DNA of 64,000 nucleotides from Acidobacteriota bacterium. GTDB taxonomy: Bacteria > Acidobacteriota > UBA6911 > JACQSX01. The DNA is taken from the NCBI GenBank assembly GCA_016211105.1, contig JACQSX010000033.1:124001-188000 (forward strand). Reading direction: 5' to 3'. The translations under genes were made by a program, and so were the position numbers. Of this stretch, positions 1 to 8,310 are shown piece after piece. Position 1 is the first letter of the stretch, and each line of letters begins with the position of its first letter. The notes below the pieces were generated by a model. The model had not been told where the DNA came from and did not search any database. It saw only the letters and a list, made by a program, of their open reading frames with translations.

Positions 1-1781
1 ACGTGGTACTAGCTCAAACGGCGGACCTGATCGTTTTCAACGGAAAGATCGCCACGGTTGACGGGAACATGACCATGGCTGAGGCCATGGTCATTCGTGA
101 CGATATCATCATCGCCGTGGGCGCCAACCAGGACATGCTCAAGCTGGCTGGTCCTGACTCCAAAAAGTTAGATGTAAAAGGTAGGACGGTGCTGCCCGGT
201 TTTATAGATCCTCATTGGCATATGACTGGTTTTATGCCCCAAGACTTTCCCGAGGTAAAGGGAATTAACGTGCCACCCAGCCACGATACGGGCGTGGTCA
301 AGAAAGGCATCGAGGAGGCGCTTAAGAAACGAGTCAAGGAAGTACAACCGGGCGAGTGGATTATTATCAATCCTACTGGGGACGCCGCGCGGCAAGTGAT
401 TCTATACGAGGAGATCACCCGCACAGACTTGGACCGTTGGGCGCCCGAAAATCCCGTCATGCTCAATGAGACAGGCTCCGGAGCGAATAGCCAGATCCTC
501 TTCAGCACGAAGGCCCGGGAAATCATTGAAAAGGAACTGCCAGGTTTCAAGTATTTCTCTGATCGGGATATCGTATTTGATGGTGTAAACCTAAGCGGTC
601 TCATCACGAAGGACATCCTTTTAAAAAGAAAAGAAAAAGAATATTCCAGTTCCATCAAGAAACTATTGATGGGCGAGTCCTCTCCCAAAGGAATCACGAC
701 CTTGGGGACCCGAATTACAAGGACGCCGTTGAACTCCCTTTTCTTACTGGATCAAAGAGGGGAGATGCCCGTGCGCTTTGGCTGGTTATTTAGCGATGGC
801 TCATTTTATAACGGTGACGGTTTTTATAAGCGGTTTCCAAACTTTGCAGGAGTCGGTACCAAGTACCTTTGGGGCCTGGGATCTGGAGAGGAAGTCACCG
901 ACTCCCCATCCACAGCATTGTGCACTACCCTTCCCATCATCAATCGTGAACTGAAAGAAAGGCTTGCCAAGGCAAAGATTGATCCCTGCTTCCTCCACAA
1001 TCCCGTTAAGCGGGCCACCGTGAAGGACCAAATCCAATATGGCAGAGGTGTGGAGTATCACGCAAGTGGAGACAAGACAGTAGAAATTCTGTTGGAGATC
1101 ATCGATGAGATCCGGCGTGAAACAGGAATGACCGTGGAGGAAATCCGCGAAAAGCGGCTTACCATGGAGCACCTCCACATGGTCAGACCCGATCAGATTC
1201 CCAAGCTAAAGGAATACGGGATCATCATGTCCAACACTCCCGGCTATTTGCCCTACAACCTGAATCCGGTCGCCCCTGCCAATGTGCTTCAGAACTACGG
1301 TGAACAGTATTTAGGCTGGTCCTTGCCGGCAAAAAGCTTCATTAATGCGGGTATCAGAACCGTCATCGGCGAAGCCTTCGGGGAGCCCTTCGATGCAATG
1401 AAGATGTTAATTACCCGGGAAGCCTGTTTTACCCCAAGGCTTCCAGGCGAAGGAGAGATCGGGGTGGAGAAATGCAAGGTGCTGGCCCCGGAGGAGAAAA
1501 TTGACCGGAACAGCGCTCTGAGGATGTCTACCATATGGCCTGCTTATTACATGCTTAAGGAGAAAGAGTTGGGTTCGCTGGAGGTTGGAAAGTTGGCTGA
1601 CTTCATTGTGATCGATCGCGACTATTTCACTGTACCGGAAAAGGAGATCAAGAATATCAAGGTAATGATGACGGTCCTCGGTGGCAAAGTCGTTTATGCG
1701 ACGCCAGACTTCGGACCCGTCGATCGTCTCCTTTTCAAGACCCCAGAGTACCATGGTAAAGCTCAATTGGCGGGTATGTAA
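1..1781 (+). CDS. Amidohydrolase family 3 (YtcJ-like), 5' end cut by window
   Basis: Metal-dependent hydrolase of the amidohydrolase superfamily; substrate unknown. The N-terminal beta-sandwich strand (TADLIVFNGKI) leads into LPGFIDPHWHMTG, the HxH metal site near residue 75. Later ligands appear as HASGD and TMEHLHM, and the C-terminus has the usual GSLEVGKLADFIVIDRD segment. The reading frame is open to the window edge. A GTG at base 3 is the first possible start, but the preceding residues VLAQ look like the end of a signal peptide, so the true start probably lies upstream. Where family members usually have an Asp near the end of the barrel this protein has IGEAFGEPFDAM, so the last catalytic acid may be changed. 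It ends two bases before the convergent GlcG-like gene. Confidence 0.85.
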   Translation, partial: VVLAQTADLIVFNGKIATVDGNMTMAEAMVIRDDIIIAVGANQDMLKLAGPDSKKLDVKGRTVLPGFIDPHWHMTGFMPQDFPEVKGINVPPSHDTGVVKKGIEEALKKRVKEVQPGEWIIINPTGDAARQVILYEEITRTDLDRWAPENPVMLNETGSGANSQILFSTKAREIIEKELPGFKYFSDRDIVFDGVNLSGLITKDILLKRKEKEYSSSIKKLLMGESSPKGITTLGTRITRTPLNSLFLLDQRGEMPVRFGWLFSDGSFYNGDGFYKRFPNFAGVGTKYLWGLGSGEEVTDSPSTALCTTLPIINRELKERLAKAKIDPCFLHNPVKRATVKDQIQYGRGVEYHASGDKTVEILLEIIDEIRRETGMTVEEIREKRLTMEHLHMVRPDQIPKLKEYGIIMSNTPGYLPYNLNPVAPANVLQNYGEQYLGWSLPAKSFINAGIRTVIGEAFGEPFDAMKMLITREACFTPRLPGEGEIGVEKCKVLAPEEKIDRNSALRMSTIWPAYYMLKEKELGSLEVGKLADFIVIDRDYFTVPEKEIKNIKVMMTVLGGKVVYATPDFGPVDRLLFKTPEYHGKAQLAGM

Positions 1782-1783
1782 AA

Positions 1784-2218
1784 CTATTTTTGACCGGCTA
1801 GTTTACTGAGAAAGTAATCGATGGCTCCTTGCGCTACGATCTGATCCTCCTCCGCGGTGCCGGTGCTGCACCCCACGCCACCCACAATTTCGCCATCCAC
1901 CACGACAGGCAGGCCTCCTCCAATAATGGTGAACCTCCCCTGATTGGTGGTGTTGATGCCAAAAGTGGGCTTGCCTGGAACAGCAAGCTGGTTGTATTCG
2001 TGGGTTCCCCGCCTCGCGCAGGCGCCGGTAAAAGCCTTATTGATCGCAATGTCGATGCTGGTGATCTTTCCACCATCCATGCGAGAAAAAGCAATCAGGT
2101 GTCCCGATTCATCCGTTACCGCAATGCACATCGGAACGCGGATTTCACGCGATTTCTTTTCCGCCCCTTCCAACAAGGTTTTCGCATCTTCCAGTGACAG
2201 CCTTTTAACGGTAAGCAT
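1784..2218 (-). CDS. GlcG/HbpS (DUF336) family heme-binding-like protein
   Basis: A 144-residue protein of the GlcG/HbpS family, small alpha/beta proteins some of which bind heme; many occur beside catabolic oxidoreductases with unknown role. Family features are the MCIAVTDESGHLIAFSRMDG strand, the ARRGTHEYNQL segment and the glycine-rich GGLPVVVDGEIVGGVG near residues 100-115. A very strong ribosome binding site (AAGGAGGT, about nine bases before ATG) fixes the start. It lies 15 bases after the stop of the DapA-like gene, so the two are probably cotranscribed. The length is normal for the family. Confidence 0.85.
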   Translation of the reverse strand: MLTVKRLSLEDAKTLLEGAEKKSREIRVPMCIAVTDESGHLIAFSRMDGGKITSIDIAINKAFTGACARRGTHEYNQLAVPGKPTFGINTTNQGRFTIIGGGLPVVVDGEIVGGVGCSTGTAEEDQIVAQGAIDYFLSKLAGQK

Positions 2219-2233
2219 AAATATTGTACCTCC

Positions 2234-3214
2234 TTAGGGCAGCAACGGCCCTTTTCGCTCCAGAGCAGCCACGACCTCACTGAAGGAAACTGTGACAGGC
2301 CGGGGGCCTTTCTCAAGCAGTCCGATGAGACGGAAGAATTCACCAATCTGAGCGTGATCCTGGGTCGTGACCGACCGGTAGGGTTTCGCCGGATCTCCTA
2401 AATCGATTCCAAAGTGTTTCATTGCACACTTCATCACCGGCGGAAATCCATAAACGGCCCATTTGCCAGGAAACAACGAGAAAAAACGCTGCCAATACTT
2501 TGCCTGTTCCAGATCGCCTTCGCGAAATGCGCGCACAACTTCTGCGCCGATGCGCGTCGCCGGTGGCGGCATCGTGGCGCCGGAACCGCCCATCAGAAGG
2601 GTTATCAACAGGGGCTGCATCGTAGTGAAGTAGCGGGCGTTGCCTGAAAGCTCAATCTCTTCAATTAAGCGGGAGATCTTTGTGATATCGCGCGAGCTTT
2701 CTTTGAAGCCTTGCACCTTATCGATCTGGCTCAACCGAACGGTGGTTTCGACACTTGGGTCGGCCCCACGCACGGGATTGTGATAGGCAAGGATCGGCAG
2801 CGGACTCGATGACGCCACTTCGGTGAAGAAATCCACCAGTTCTCCCATGGTCGGCTGCCCTCCCCATGGGCGGAGCGGGATCAGCACCTGGACTAAGTCA
2901 GCGCCCACGGTGGCTGCAAACTCCGCCAGTTCGATGACGCCGCGTGGTGACGCGCTGGAGGCGCCCAGAATCACGGGAATTCGCCTGTCGACCATCTCCG
3001 TTCCACGCCGCAGCAGTTCTTTCCTCTCCTGGATGGATAACACTGTGTATTCGGCCGCCTCAACCGCGGCAATCGAAATAGCATCGGCGTCACCCACAAT
3101 AAATTCGATCTCGCGTTCCAGAGCGTCGTAGTTGATATGGCCGTTTGGATCAAACGGCGTAAGACAAGCTCCGATAATCCCGCTTACGGAAGGTAAAGGC
3201 GCCACGATTCTCAT
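2234..3214 (-). CDS. DapA-family (dihydrodipicolinate synthase/KDG aldolase-like) lyase
   Basis: A (beta/alpha)8-barrel class I aldolase or dehydratase of the DapA superfamily, which acts on 2-oxo acids through a Schiff-base lysine. With the start used here the lysine is K171 in VQGFKESSRD and the catalytic tyrosine is Y144 in LAYHNP. GIIGACLTPFDPNG is the usual first strand. A longer frame begins at base 3283, but that ATG lies inside a perfect palindrome and its 23 extra residues do not look like the family, so the ATG at 3214 is preferred. The neighbours (decarboxylase-like protein and aldehyde dehydrogenase, divergent; GlcG-like, downstream) suggest sugar-acid or aromatic-acid breakdown rather than lysine synthesis. 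Confidence 0.85.
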   Translation of the reverse strand: MRIVAPLPSVSGIIGACLTPFDPNGHINYDALEREIEFIVGDADAISIAAVEAAEYTVLSIQERKELLRRGTEMVDRRIPVILGASSASPRGVIELAEFAATVGADLVQVLIPLRPWGGQPTMGELVDFFTEVASSSPLPILAYHNPVRGADPSVETTVRLSQIDKVQGFKESSRDITKISRLIEEIELSGNARYFTTMQPLLITLLMGGSGATMPPPATRIGAEVVRAFREGDLEQAKYWQRFFSLFPGKWAVYGFPPVMKCAMKHFGIDLGDPAKPYRSVTTQDHAQIGEFFRLIGLLEKGPRPVTVSFSEVVAALERKGPLLP

Positions 3215-3268
3215 TCCTGGTTGCCTGTAGCAGAAGATTCGGTGCCGCGCTGAAAACAGGCTCCGTTC

Positions 3269-3296
3269 GTGGAGACGCGACATGTCGCGTCTCCAC
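3269..3296. repeat. REP-like perfect palindrome
   Basis: A perfect 28-base palindrome: arm GTGGAGACGCGA, centre CATG, then the exact complement. It lies in the divergent gap between the DapA-like and decarboxylase-like genes. It shares the terminal pattern G-T-x-GAGACG...CGTCTC-x-A-C with two palindromes at 28638-28718, which points to one dispersed repeat family. Confidence 0.75.
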
Positions 3297-3450
3297 AGCG
3301 CTATCGATTCCAGTGTTACAGTTCACCAAACATGCAGGGGCCGATTATAGCTGCCAGCGTCTGTTCGTCAAGCAACGAATTTGCGTGGGGTGCAGAATAT
3401 GGTAAAAGTACGCAGGCGATGCAAAGGATGAATACCCAGAAAGGGGAGCA

Positions 3451-4443
3451 ATGAATCAACTACAAATCACGTTGGCCTGTGGCGACTACGATCGGGTGGC
3501 GGCCCTCAAGGACGGACGCGTGCAGCCCGAGGGCGTGTGCTTGAATTTTGTGCCCTTGGGGCCGGAAGAGATTTTCTTCCGTATGGCCCGCTACCAAGAC
3601 TTCGACGCTGCGGAGATGTCCCTCGCCTCCTACATCTGCAGTCGAGCCCAAGGCAAAGATAATTTGATCGCAATTCCAGTCTTCCCTTCTCGCATGTTTC
3701 GTCATTCTGCAATTTATGTCAACAGAGACACCGGAATTCGCAAGCCAGAAGAGATCAAGGAACGCCGCGTCGGCCTACCCGAGTTCCAGATGACCGCCTT
3801 GGTGTGGATGAAGGGCATTCTCTCAGATGATTATGGAGTAAAGGTTACGGACGTAACTTGGTATACCGGTGGACTAGAGCAGGCGGGGCGCGAGGAGCGT
3901 GTTCCTCTGCCGCTTCCACCAGAGATCAGGATCCAACCCATTCCGGAGTACCGCACACTAAGCGAGATGCTGGAAGAAGGAGAGTTGGATGCGATCATTT
4001 CAGCTCGAGCGCCGTCGCCGTTCCTGAGAGGATCGAAGCGGGTAAAGCGCTTATTCGACGATTTTGTAACAGTTGAACAAGACTACTTCCGTCGCACGAG
4101 CATTTTCCCCATCATGCACACCATGGTTATTCGCAAGAGCCTTTACGATACTCACCCTTGGCTCGCCTTGAGCCTGTACAAGGCATTCAATCAAGCGCAG
4201 AGCGTTTCCCTAGACGGCCTCCACGGAGGACCCGCCTTGCGCTACAGTCTTGCATGGCTCAACCATTATTGGGAGCAGGAGAGGGAGCTGCTGGGCGCTG
4301 ACGCGTGGGCCAACGGTGTGGAGAAAAATCGCAAAACTGTGGAAACCCTGATGCGCTATCTCGTCGAGCAACGTATCGTCGAAAAAGCACCGCGCTTCGA
4401 GACGCTTTTTGCCCCCAGCACCTTTACTGAATTTAAGATTTGA
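3451..4443 (+). CDS. 4,5-dihydroxyphthalate decarboxylase-like protein
   Basis: A 330-residue protein resembling the 4,5-dihydroxyphthalate decarboxylase family, which has a periplasmic-binding-protein type II fold. Recognisable parts are the opening ITLACGDYDRVAALKDGRV, the PLGPEEIFFRM segment, FDAAEMSLASYI, and the RVGLPEFQMTALVWMKGIL hinge. No signal peptide is seen, so it acts in the cytoplasm. The start is supported by AAAGGGGAG just upstream. The aldehyde dehydrogenase follows after 15 bases, so they form an operon. True phthalate breakdown is not supported by other genes here, so the substrate may be a different aromatic or dicarboxylic acid. Confidence 0.8.
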   Translation: MNQLQITLACGDYDRVAALKDGRVQPEGVCLNFVPLGPEEIFFRMARYQDFDAAEMSLASYICSRAQGKDNLIAIPVFPSRMFRHSAIYVNRDTGIRKPEEIKERRVGLPEFQMTALVWMKGILSDDYGVKVTDVTWYTGGLEQAGREERVPLPLPPEIRIQPIPEYRTLSEMLEEGELDAIISARAPSPFLRGSKRVKRLFDDFVTVEQDYFRRTSIFPIMHTMVIRKSLYDTHPWLALSLYKAFNQAQSVSLDGLHGGPALRYSLAWLNHYWEQERELLGADAWANGVEKNRKTVETLMRYLVEQRIVEKAPRFETLFAPSTFTEFKI

Positions 4444-4458
4444 GAAGAGGAATGAACC

Positions 4459-5910
4459 ATGGCCACAACAACAGAATTCCACTTTGGTGAAGCGCAACTG
4501 TTTATTGCCGGACACTGGGTTGACGCCGGTCCGGCCCTCGAGGTGCGCAATAAGTACACCAACGAGACGATTGGCGAGATACCTACTGCTCGAAGAGAAG
4601 ACGTGGATGCGGCTGTGGCCGCAGCAGCCGAGACGGCGCCGAAGATGGCACAGATGCCTGCCTACGAAAAAAGTGAGATCCTGGCTCGTACGTCTCAGCT
4701 CATGCGGCAACGAGCCGAGGAGATTGCGCGGACCATCTCCGCTGAGGCCGGCAAAGCTCTCAAATTTGCTCGAATTGAAGTCGACCGGGCAATTGGCACC
4801 TTCACCATTGCCGCCGAGGAAGCAAAGCGCATCCATGGCGAGACGATTCCGTTAGACGCACTACCGGCTGGAGCAGGCTATTTTGGATTCTGGGTACGTC
4901 GTCCGGTGGGTGTAGTGGCTGCGATTTCTCCTTTCAATTTTCCGTTGAACTTAGTCGCGCACAAAGTGGCGCCGGCCATTGCCGCCGGCAATGCCATCGT
5001 CCTAAAACCAGCAAGCAGCACACCCCTGACGTCGGTGCTCCTGTGCCGCATTCTAGAGGAAGCAGGGTTGCCTCCGGGCGCAATAAATTTGGTGGTGGGT
5101 TCCGGCAGCACCGTGGGAGAGTGGCTCGTGAGTGATCGGCGAGTAGCAAAGATCACATTCACAGGTAGTCCCTCCGTAGGAGAGCGCATCCTTCGGGTAG
5201 CCGGCATCAAGAAAGTCACTCTGGAACTTGGAAACACTTCGCCGGTCATCGTCTCTCCGGATGCCGATCTTCAGTCGGTCGCAAAGCGCTGTGCTGTGGG
5301 AGCGTACTACAATTCAGGGCAGGTCTGCCTGTCGATACAACGTATTTACAGTGATCGTCACATCCATGAACCCTTCACTGAGTTTTTCCTGAAGGCCAGC
5401 GAAAGTATGGTTGTGGGCGATCCGCTGGACGAGCGTGTCGATGTGGGCCCGATGATCGACGAGCATGAGGCCGTGCGCATCCAGGGTTGGGTGCGCGAGG
5501 CGCAACAGGAAGGCGCAAAGGTGTTAACTGGGGGACGCCGGGAAGGACCGGTATACTGGCCCACCGTATTGACGGATGTCGCCCCGGGAATGAAGGTGGT
5601 CAAAGACGAAGTGTTTGCGCCCGTAGCCAGCGTCATCCCATACGACGATTTTGAAGATGCGCTTCGCCAAGCGGATGCGACGGAATACGGGTTACAAGCG
5701 TCAGTTTTCACGCGCGATATCCAGCGCATTTTCCGGGCGATCGAGCGCTTGAATTTCGGCGGCGTCATTATCAACGAGACACCCACCTTTCGCGTCGACC
5801 ATATGCCTTATGGCGGAATCCGCCAGAGCGGGATTGGCAGGGAGGGGCTGCGTTTTGCCATAGAAGAGATGACCAACATCCAGATGGTGGCGATCCGAAT
5901 GGCGACGTAA
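4459..5910 (+). CDS. NAD(P)-dependent aldehyde dehydrogenase
   Basis: A full-length (483-residue) aldehyde dehydrogenase oxidising an aldehyde to its acid with NAD(P). The catalytic cysteine is C290 in NSGQVCLSIQR and the general base is E256 in LELGNTSPVIV. ISPFNFPLN, KPASSTPL and FTGSPSVGE form the cofactor site. The cysteine context resembles the lactaldehyde/phosphonoacetaldehyde/GapN-like branch rather than betaine aldehyde dehydrogenases. Position behind the decarboxylase-like gene suggests it consumes the aldehyde from the same pathway. The ATG at 4459 follows AGAAGAGGAA. Confidence 0.9.
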   Translation: MATTTEFHFGEAQLFIAGHWVDAGPALEVRNKYTNETIGEIPTARREDVDAAVAAAAETAPKMAQMPAYEKSEILARTSQLMRQRAEEIARTISAEAGKALKFARIEVDRAIGTFTIAAEEAKRIHGETIPLDALPAGAGYFGFWVRRPVGVVAAISPFNFPLNLVAHKVAPAIAAGNAIVLKPASSTPLTSVLLCRILEEAGLPPGAINLVVGSGSTVGEWLVSDRRVAKITFTGSPSVGERILRVAGIKKVTLELGNTSPVIVSPDADLQSVAKRCAVGAYYNSGQVCLSIQRIYSDRHIHEPFTEFFLKASESMVVGDPLDERVDVGPMIDEHEAVRIQGWVREAQQEGAKVLTGGRREGPVYWPTVLTDVAPGMKVVKDEVFAPVASVIPYDDFEDALRQADATEYGLQASVFTRDIQRIFRAIERLNFGGVIINETPTFRVDHMPYGGIRQSGIGREGLRFAIEEMTNIQMVAIRMAT

Positions 5911-5919
5911 GGCATGCAT

Positions 5920-5947
5920 CCCATCTTCGGCAACAAGATGGAATTTT
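5920..5947 (+). terminator. Possible terminator after the aldehyde dehydrogenase
   Basis: A seven-base-pair stem CCATCTT/AAGATGG with a seven-base loop, followed by AATTTT, lies ten bases after the aldehyde dehydrogenase stop codon. The stem is short and the T-run weak, so this is only a candidate for ending the two-gene operon. Confidence 0.35.
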
Positions 5948-6047
5948 CCGCGCGCAGCGCGAGGTTTACGTTTTTTTGAACTTTTTGCGTCAACACACGC
6001 GCGATCCAGGAAGCAGTCGAATTACAAGAAGATCCAAGGGAACCATC

Positions 6048-6617
6048 ATGTACAAGACTGGGCGTCTTTGGATAACAGCGGCACTTCTGTTGATGGTTTT
6101 CTCAAAGCCTCAAGGGTCGGCTGGCGGTGAAAAGACAATCCTAGCCCTCACGGCGGCGCAGGTTGCCCCGGGAAATGAAGTGTATGTGACCGTGATGCTC
6201 AGCAACTCGCCGGGAGTCGATGTGTCACAACTGAAACACTGGATCGAGTTCCCGAAAAGCAAGCTCTCTTTCGTCCGCGCCCGCCTGGGAATAGCAGGGG
6301 ATCTGGCGGAGGCGCAACTTGCCGCAGAGTTGGACGATCAACCTGGCCAGGACAAAGACAAAGGTGAGATCGGCACGCTGTATCTTTCTGTCTCCGGCAA
6401 ACGCCCACTCCCTGACGGGCCGGTCGTTGAGATTACTTTTAAGATACCCTCGTCTTTAGAGGAGCAGACAATCACGTTGGGTCATAGAGGAGAAGCCACG
6501 GCGGCCGACGGCCAAAAACTGCCCCAACTCGTTTTCGAGGAAGGAGAGCTAAAAGTCTCCAAGGAAGAGGCGGAGAAGCCTCCTTCCATCTTCAGTTGCT
6601 TTTTTTACATGCATTGA
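6048..6617 (+). CDS. Secreted cohesin-like domain protein
   Basis: A 189-residue protein with an N-terminal signal peptide (basic YKTGRLW, then hydrophobic ITAALLLMVF, cleavage near SAGG). The rest reads like a single beta-sandwich of the cohesin type: APGNEVYVTVMLSNSPGVDVSQLKHWIEFPKSKL is the typical opening and GEIGTLYLSVSG followed by VVEITFKI the typical later strands. Such domains mediate protein-protein binding, and in Acidobacteriota lone copies are found on secreted proteins without cellulosomes. The ATG is preceded by AAGGGA. The last residues (IFSCFFYMH) are unusually hydrophobic and contain a cysteine. The partner is unknown. Confidence 0.65.
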   Translation: MYKTGRLWITAALLLMVFSKPQGSAGGEKTILALTAAQVAPGNEVYVTVMLSNSPGVDVSQLKHWIEFPKSKLSFVRARLGIAGDLAEAQLAAELDDQPGQDKDKGEIGTLYLSVSGKRPLPDGPVVEITFKIPSSLEEQTITLGHRGEATAADGQKLPQLVFEEGELKVSKEEAEKPPSIFSCFFYMH

Positions 6618-6639
6618 GCCAATCGATGCAGGCGAGGAT

Positions 6640-7080
6640 TCAGGAACGAATTTCTTTCTCAATCTGTTTGAAAAATTCGCTCACCATCCAGCGAGATACG
6701 GTGTCTAACAATCGCTGACCCACTCTAGCAATCAGGCCTCCCACTTGGGCTTCCCCTTCCAGCGTCATCACTACTTTCCCGTCCGCTTGGTCAGTAAGCC
6801 GGACCGTTGCTCCCCCTTTGACGAAGCTACCCGATCCACTCCCTTGTGCCTGAAGTTTGTAACTTGACATCGGATCTTTTGCGGAGATCTCAACCCGCCC
6901 CCGATACGTGCCCTTGACAGAACCTACCCCCACACGCATGATGGCTTCATATTTGTCAGGTTCAACAGAGCGCAATTCCTCGCAACCTGGCAGGGACTTT
7001 TTAATAAAGGCTGGATCCATTAAAAGATTCCAGAGGCGCGTCTTGTCGGTGGCAAAACTGTGACTGGCATCGATTTTCAT
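6640..7080 (-). CDS. CoxG-like SRPBCC family protein
   Basis: A 146-residue START/SRPBCC-fold protein of the CoxG (carbon monoxide dehydrogenase subunit G) type. Family marks are the opening MKIDASHSFATDKTRLWNLL, the LPGCEELRSVEPDKY turn, VGVGSVKGTYRGRVEI and the C-terminal helix. CoxG proteins help anchor or mature molybdenum hydroxylases. A molybdenum hydroxylase operon lies about 5.6 kb away on the other strand, separated by the TonB receptor block, so a functional link is possible but not shown. There is no C-terminal membrane segment, unlike Oligotropha CoxG. Confidence 0.8.
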   Translation of the reverse strand: MKIDASHSFATDKTRLWNLLMDPAFIKKSLPGCEELRSVEPDKYEAIMRVGVGSVKGTYRGRVEISAKDPMSSYKLQAQGSGSGSFVKGGATVRLTDQADGKVVMTLEGEAQVGGLIARVGQRLLDTVSRWMVSEFFKQIEKEIRS

Positions 7081-7163
7081 GTTCTTACGCTACCACGCTT
7101 GAATGTGTATGCATTTTTCACTCATGGAGCCCCAATGGCCCGAGAAAAAATAAATATCCGGCA

Positions 7164-7444
7164 CTAAGTACCTCGATTCATAAATACGGTAACGTTTGCT
7201 GATGGTGCTTGCGAGGCGAGATCCAGGAGCGAGGAGGAGTCGATGCAGGGGACATCGGCGACGACGAGCGACGCCGAGATCGCCCGCAACCCCCATCAGC
7301 CTGGAGGGTTGCGGCGGGATAGCCCCGCTTTCTTTGTCGCTCCTCCTCGGCAATGGGCCCCGCATTGACTCGTCGTCGCTCCGCGAAATCGGGGCCATCG
7401 CGCTCGCAACAAACGTTATCGTATTTATGAATCGAGGTACTTAG
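7164..7444. mobile_element. MITE-like element 1 with 35-bp terminal inverted repeats
   Basis: A 281-base intergenic element bounded by 35-base inverted repeats (7164-7198 and 7410-7444) that match at all but one position; each end begins CTAAGTACCTCGATTCATAA. The interior is GC-rich, encodes nothing convincing and contains further partly inverted segments (for example around GGAGCGAGGAGGAG and its complement). A second element with the same end sequence lies at 35751-35987. No transposase is present, so it looks like a non-autonomous element. It lies just upstream of the exported aldolase-like gene. Confidence 0.75.
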
Positions 7445-7473
7445 GTTGTCAAGCAAAAAGGAGCGCGGCGCTC

Positions 7474-8250
7474 ATGTCAAGACTGTATCGCTTTAGCGTA
7501 ATTATTCTCACTGCCAGTCTACTCGGCGTATTTTTCTGGAAGAGCCTGCTAGCGACTCAAACCCGCCCTGAAAGAGACTTACGTGAGCGATTGGTCATGG
7601 CCCATAAGATTCTTGCCATGGAGGGGCTGATTGGACCTTTCGGCCATGTGAGCGTCCGTTCAACGGACAAAGCTAAATTTTTTATCGCAAGGCACGAATC
7701 CGCGATTCAGATAAGTTTGGAAGATGTTGTTGAAGTGGACAACAATATCACTCCTCAATTGGCAAAAGAGCGGGATCTGTATCTTGAAGTTTTTATCCAT
7801 TCCTCGATTTATACACGCCACCCTGACATCAACGCGGTCGTGCATACGCACTCGCCTCAAGCCGTCGCTCTGGGAACTCTGCGAGTGCCAGGCAACCAAA
7901 TTTTCCCTACTACCAATCCGGGAGCAAATCTGGGAAACTTCATTTCGATTTTTCCAGAAGTTGGCTTGGTTCGAGATCCTGAAAAAGGCTTTCGGATCGC
8001 CGATGCGCTGCGGGCCCAAAACGGCATTCTGTTGCGTGGCCATGGTGCTGTGGTGGTGGGCCACTCGCTGGAGCAAGCGGTCTTAAGGGCAATTTACCTC
8101 GAGTTTGAGGCGCGCACTCAGATGGAAAGCCGCAAGGCGGGAGAACCAGTCTTTTACACCACAGAGGAATCCGATCTCTTTAAAGATACGCGCGCCATTG
8201 AACACGCCTGGCACTATTACGAAGAGAAGGCGCGAAGGGATAAAAATTGA
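7474..8250 (+). CDS. Class II aldolase/adducin-like protein with N-terminal signal or anchor
   Basis: A class II aldolase/adducin fold protein (258 residues). Zinc-ligand histidines are visible at H124 and H126 (VVHTHS) and at H190 within LLRGHGAVVVG, and the phosphate-loop GPFGHVSVRS is near residue 54. Family members are normally cytoplasmic fuculose/ribulose-phosphate aldolases or decarboxylases. Here residues 1-28 form a basic start plus hydrophobic stretch (FSVIILTASLLGVFFW) that should act as a signal peptide or membrane anchor. Export of this fold is unusual and the substrate unknown. An AAGGAG sits 12-17 bases before the ATG. The TonB receptor follows after 60 bases. Confidence 0.85.
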   Translation: MSRLYRFSVIILTASLLGVFFWKSLLATQTRPERDLRERLVMAHKILAMEGLIGPFGHVSVRSTDKAKFFIARHESAIQISLEDVVEVDNNITPQLAKERDLYLEVFIHSSIYTRHPDINAVVHTHSPQAVALGTLRVPGNQIFPTTNPGANLGNFISIFPEVGLVRDPEKGFRIADALRAQNGILLRGHGAVVVGHSLEQAVLRAIYLEFEARTQMESRKAGEPVFYTTEESDLFKDTRAIEHAWHYYEEKARRDKN

Positions 8251-8310
8251 TCGCCACCACAGCGTCAGTTAGAATACAAGTTTTTTGGATCATCGGCAAA
8301 GGAGTTTGAC

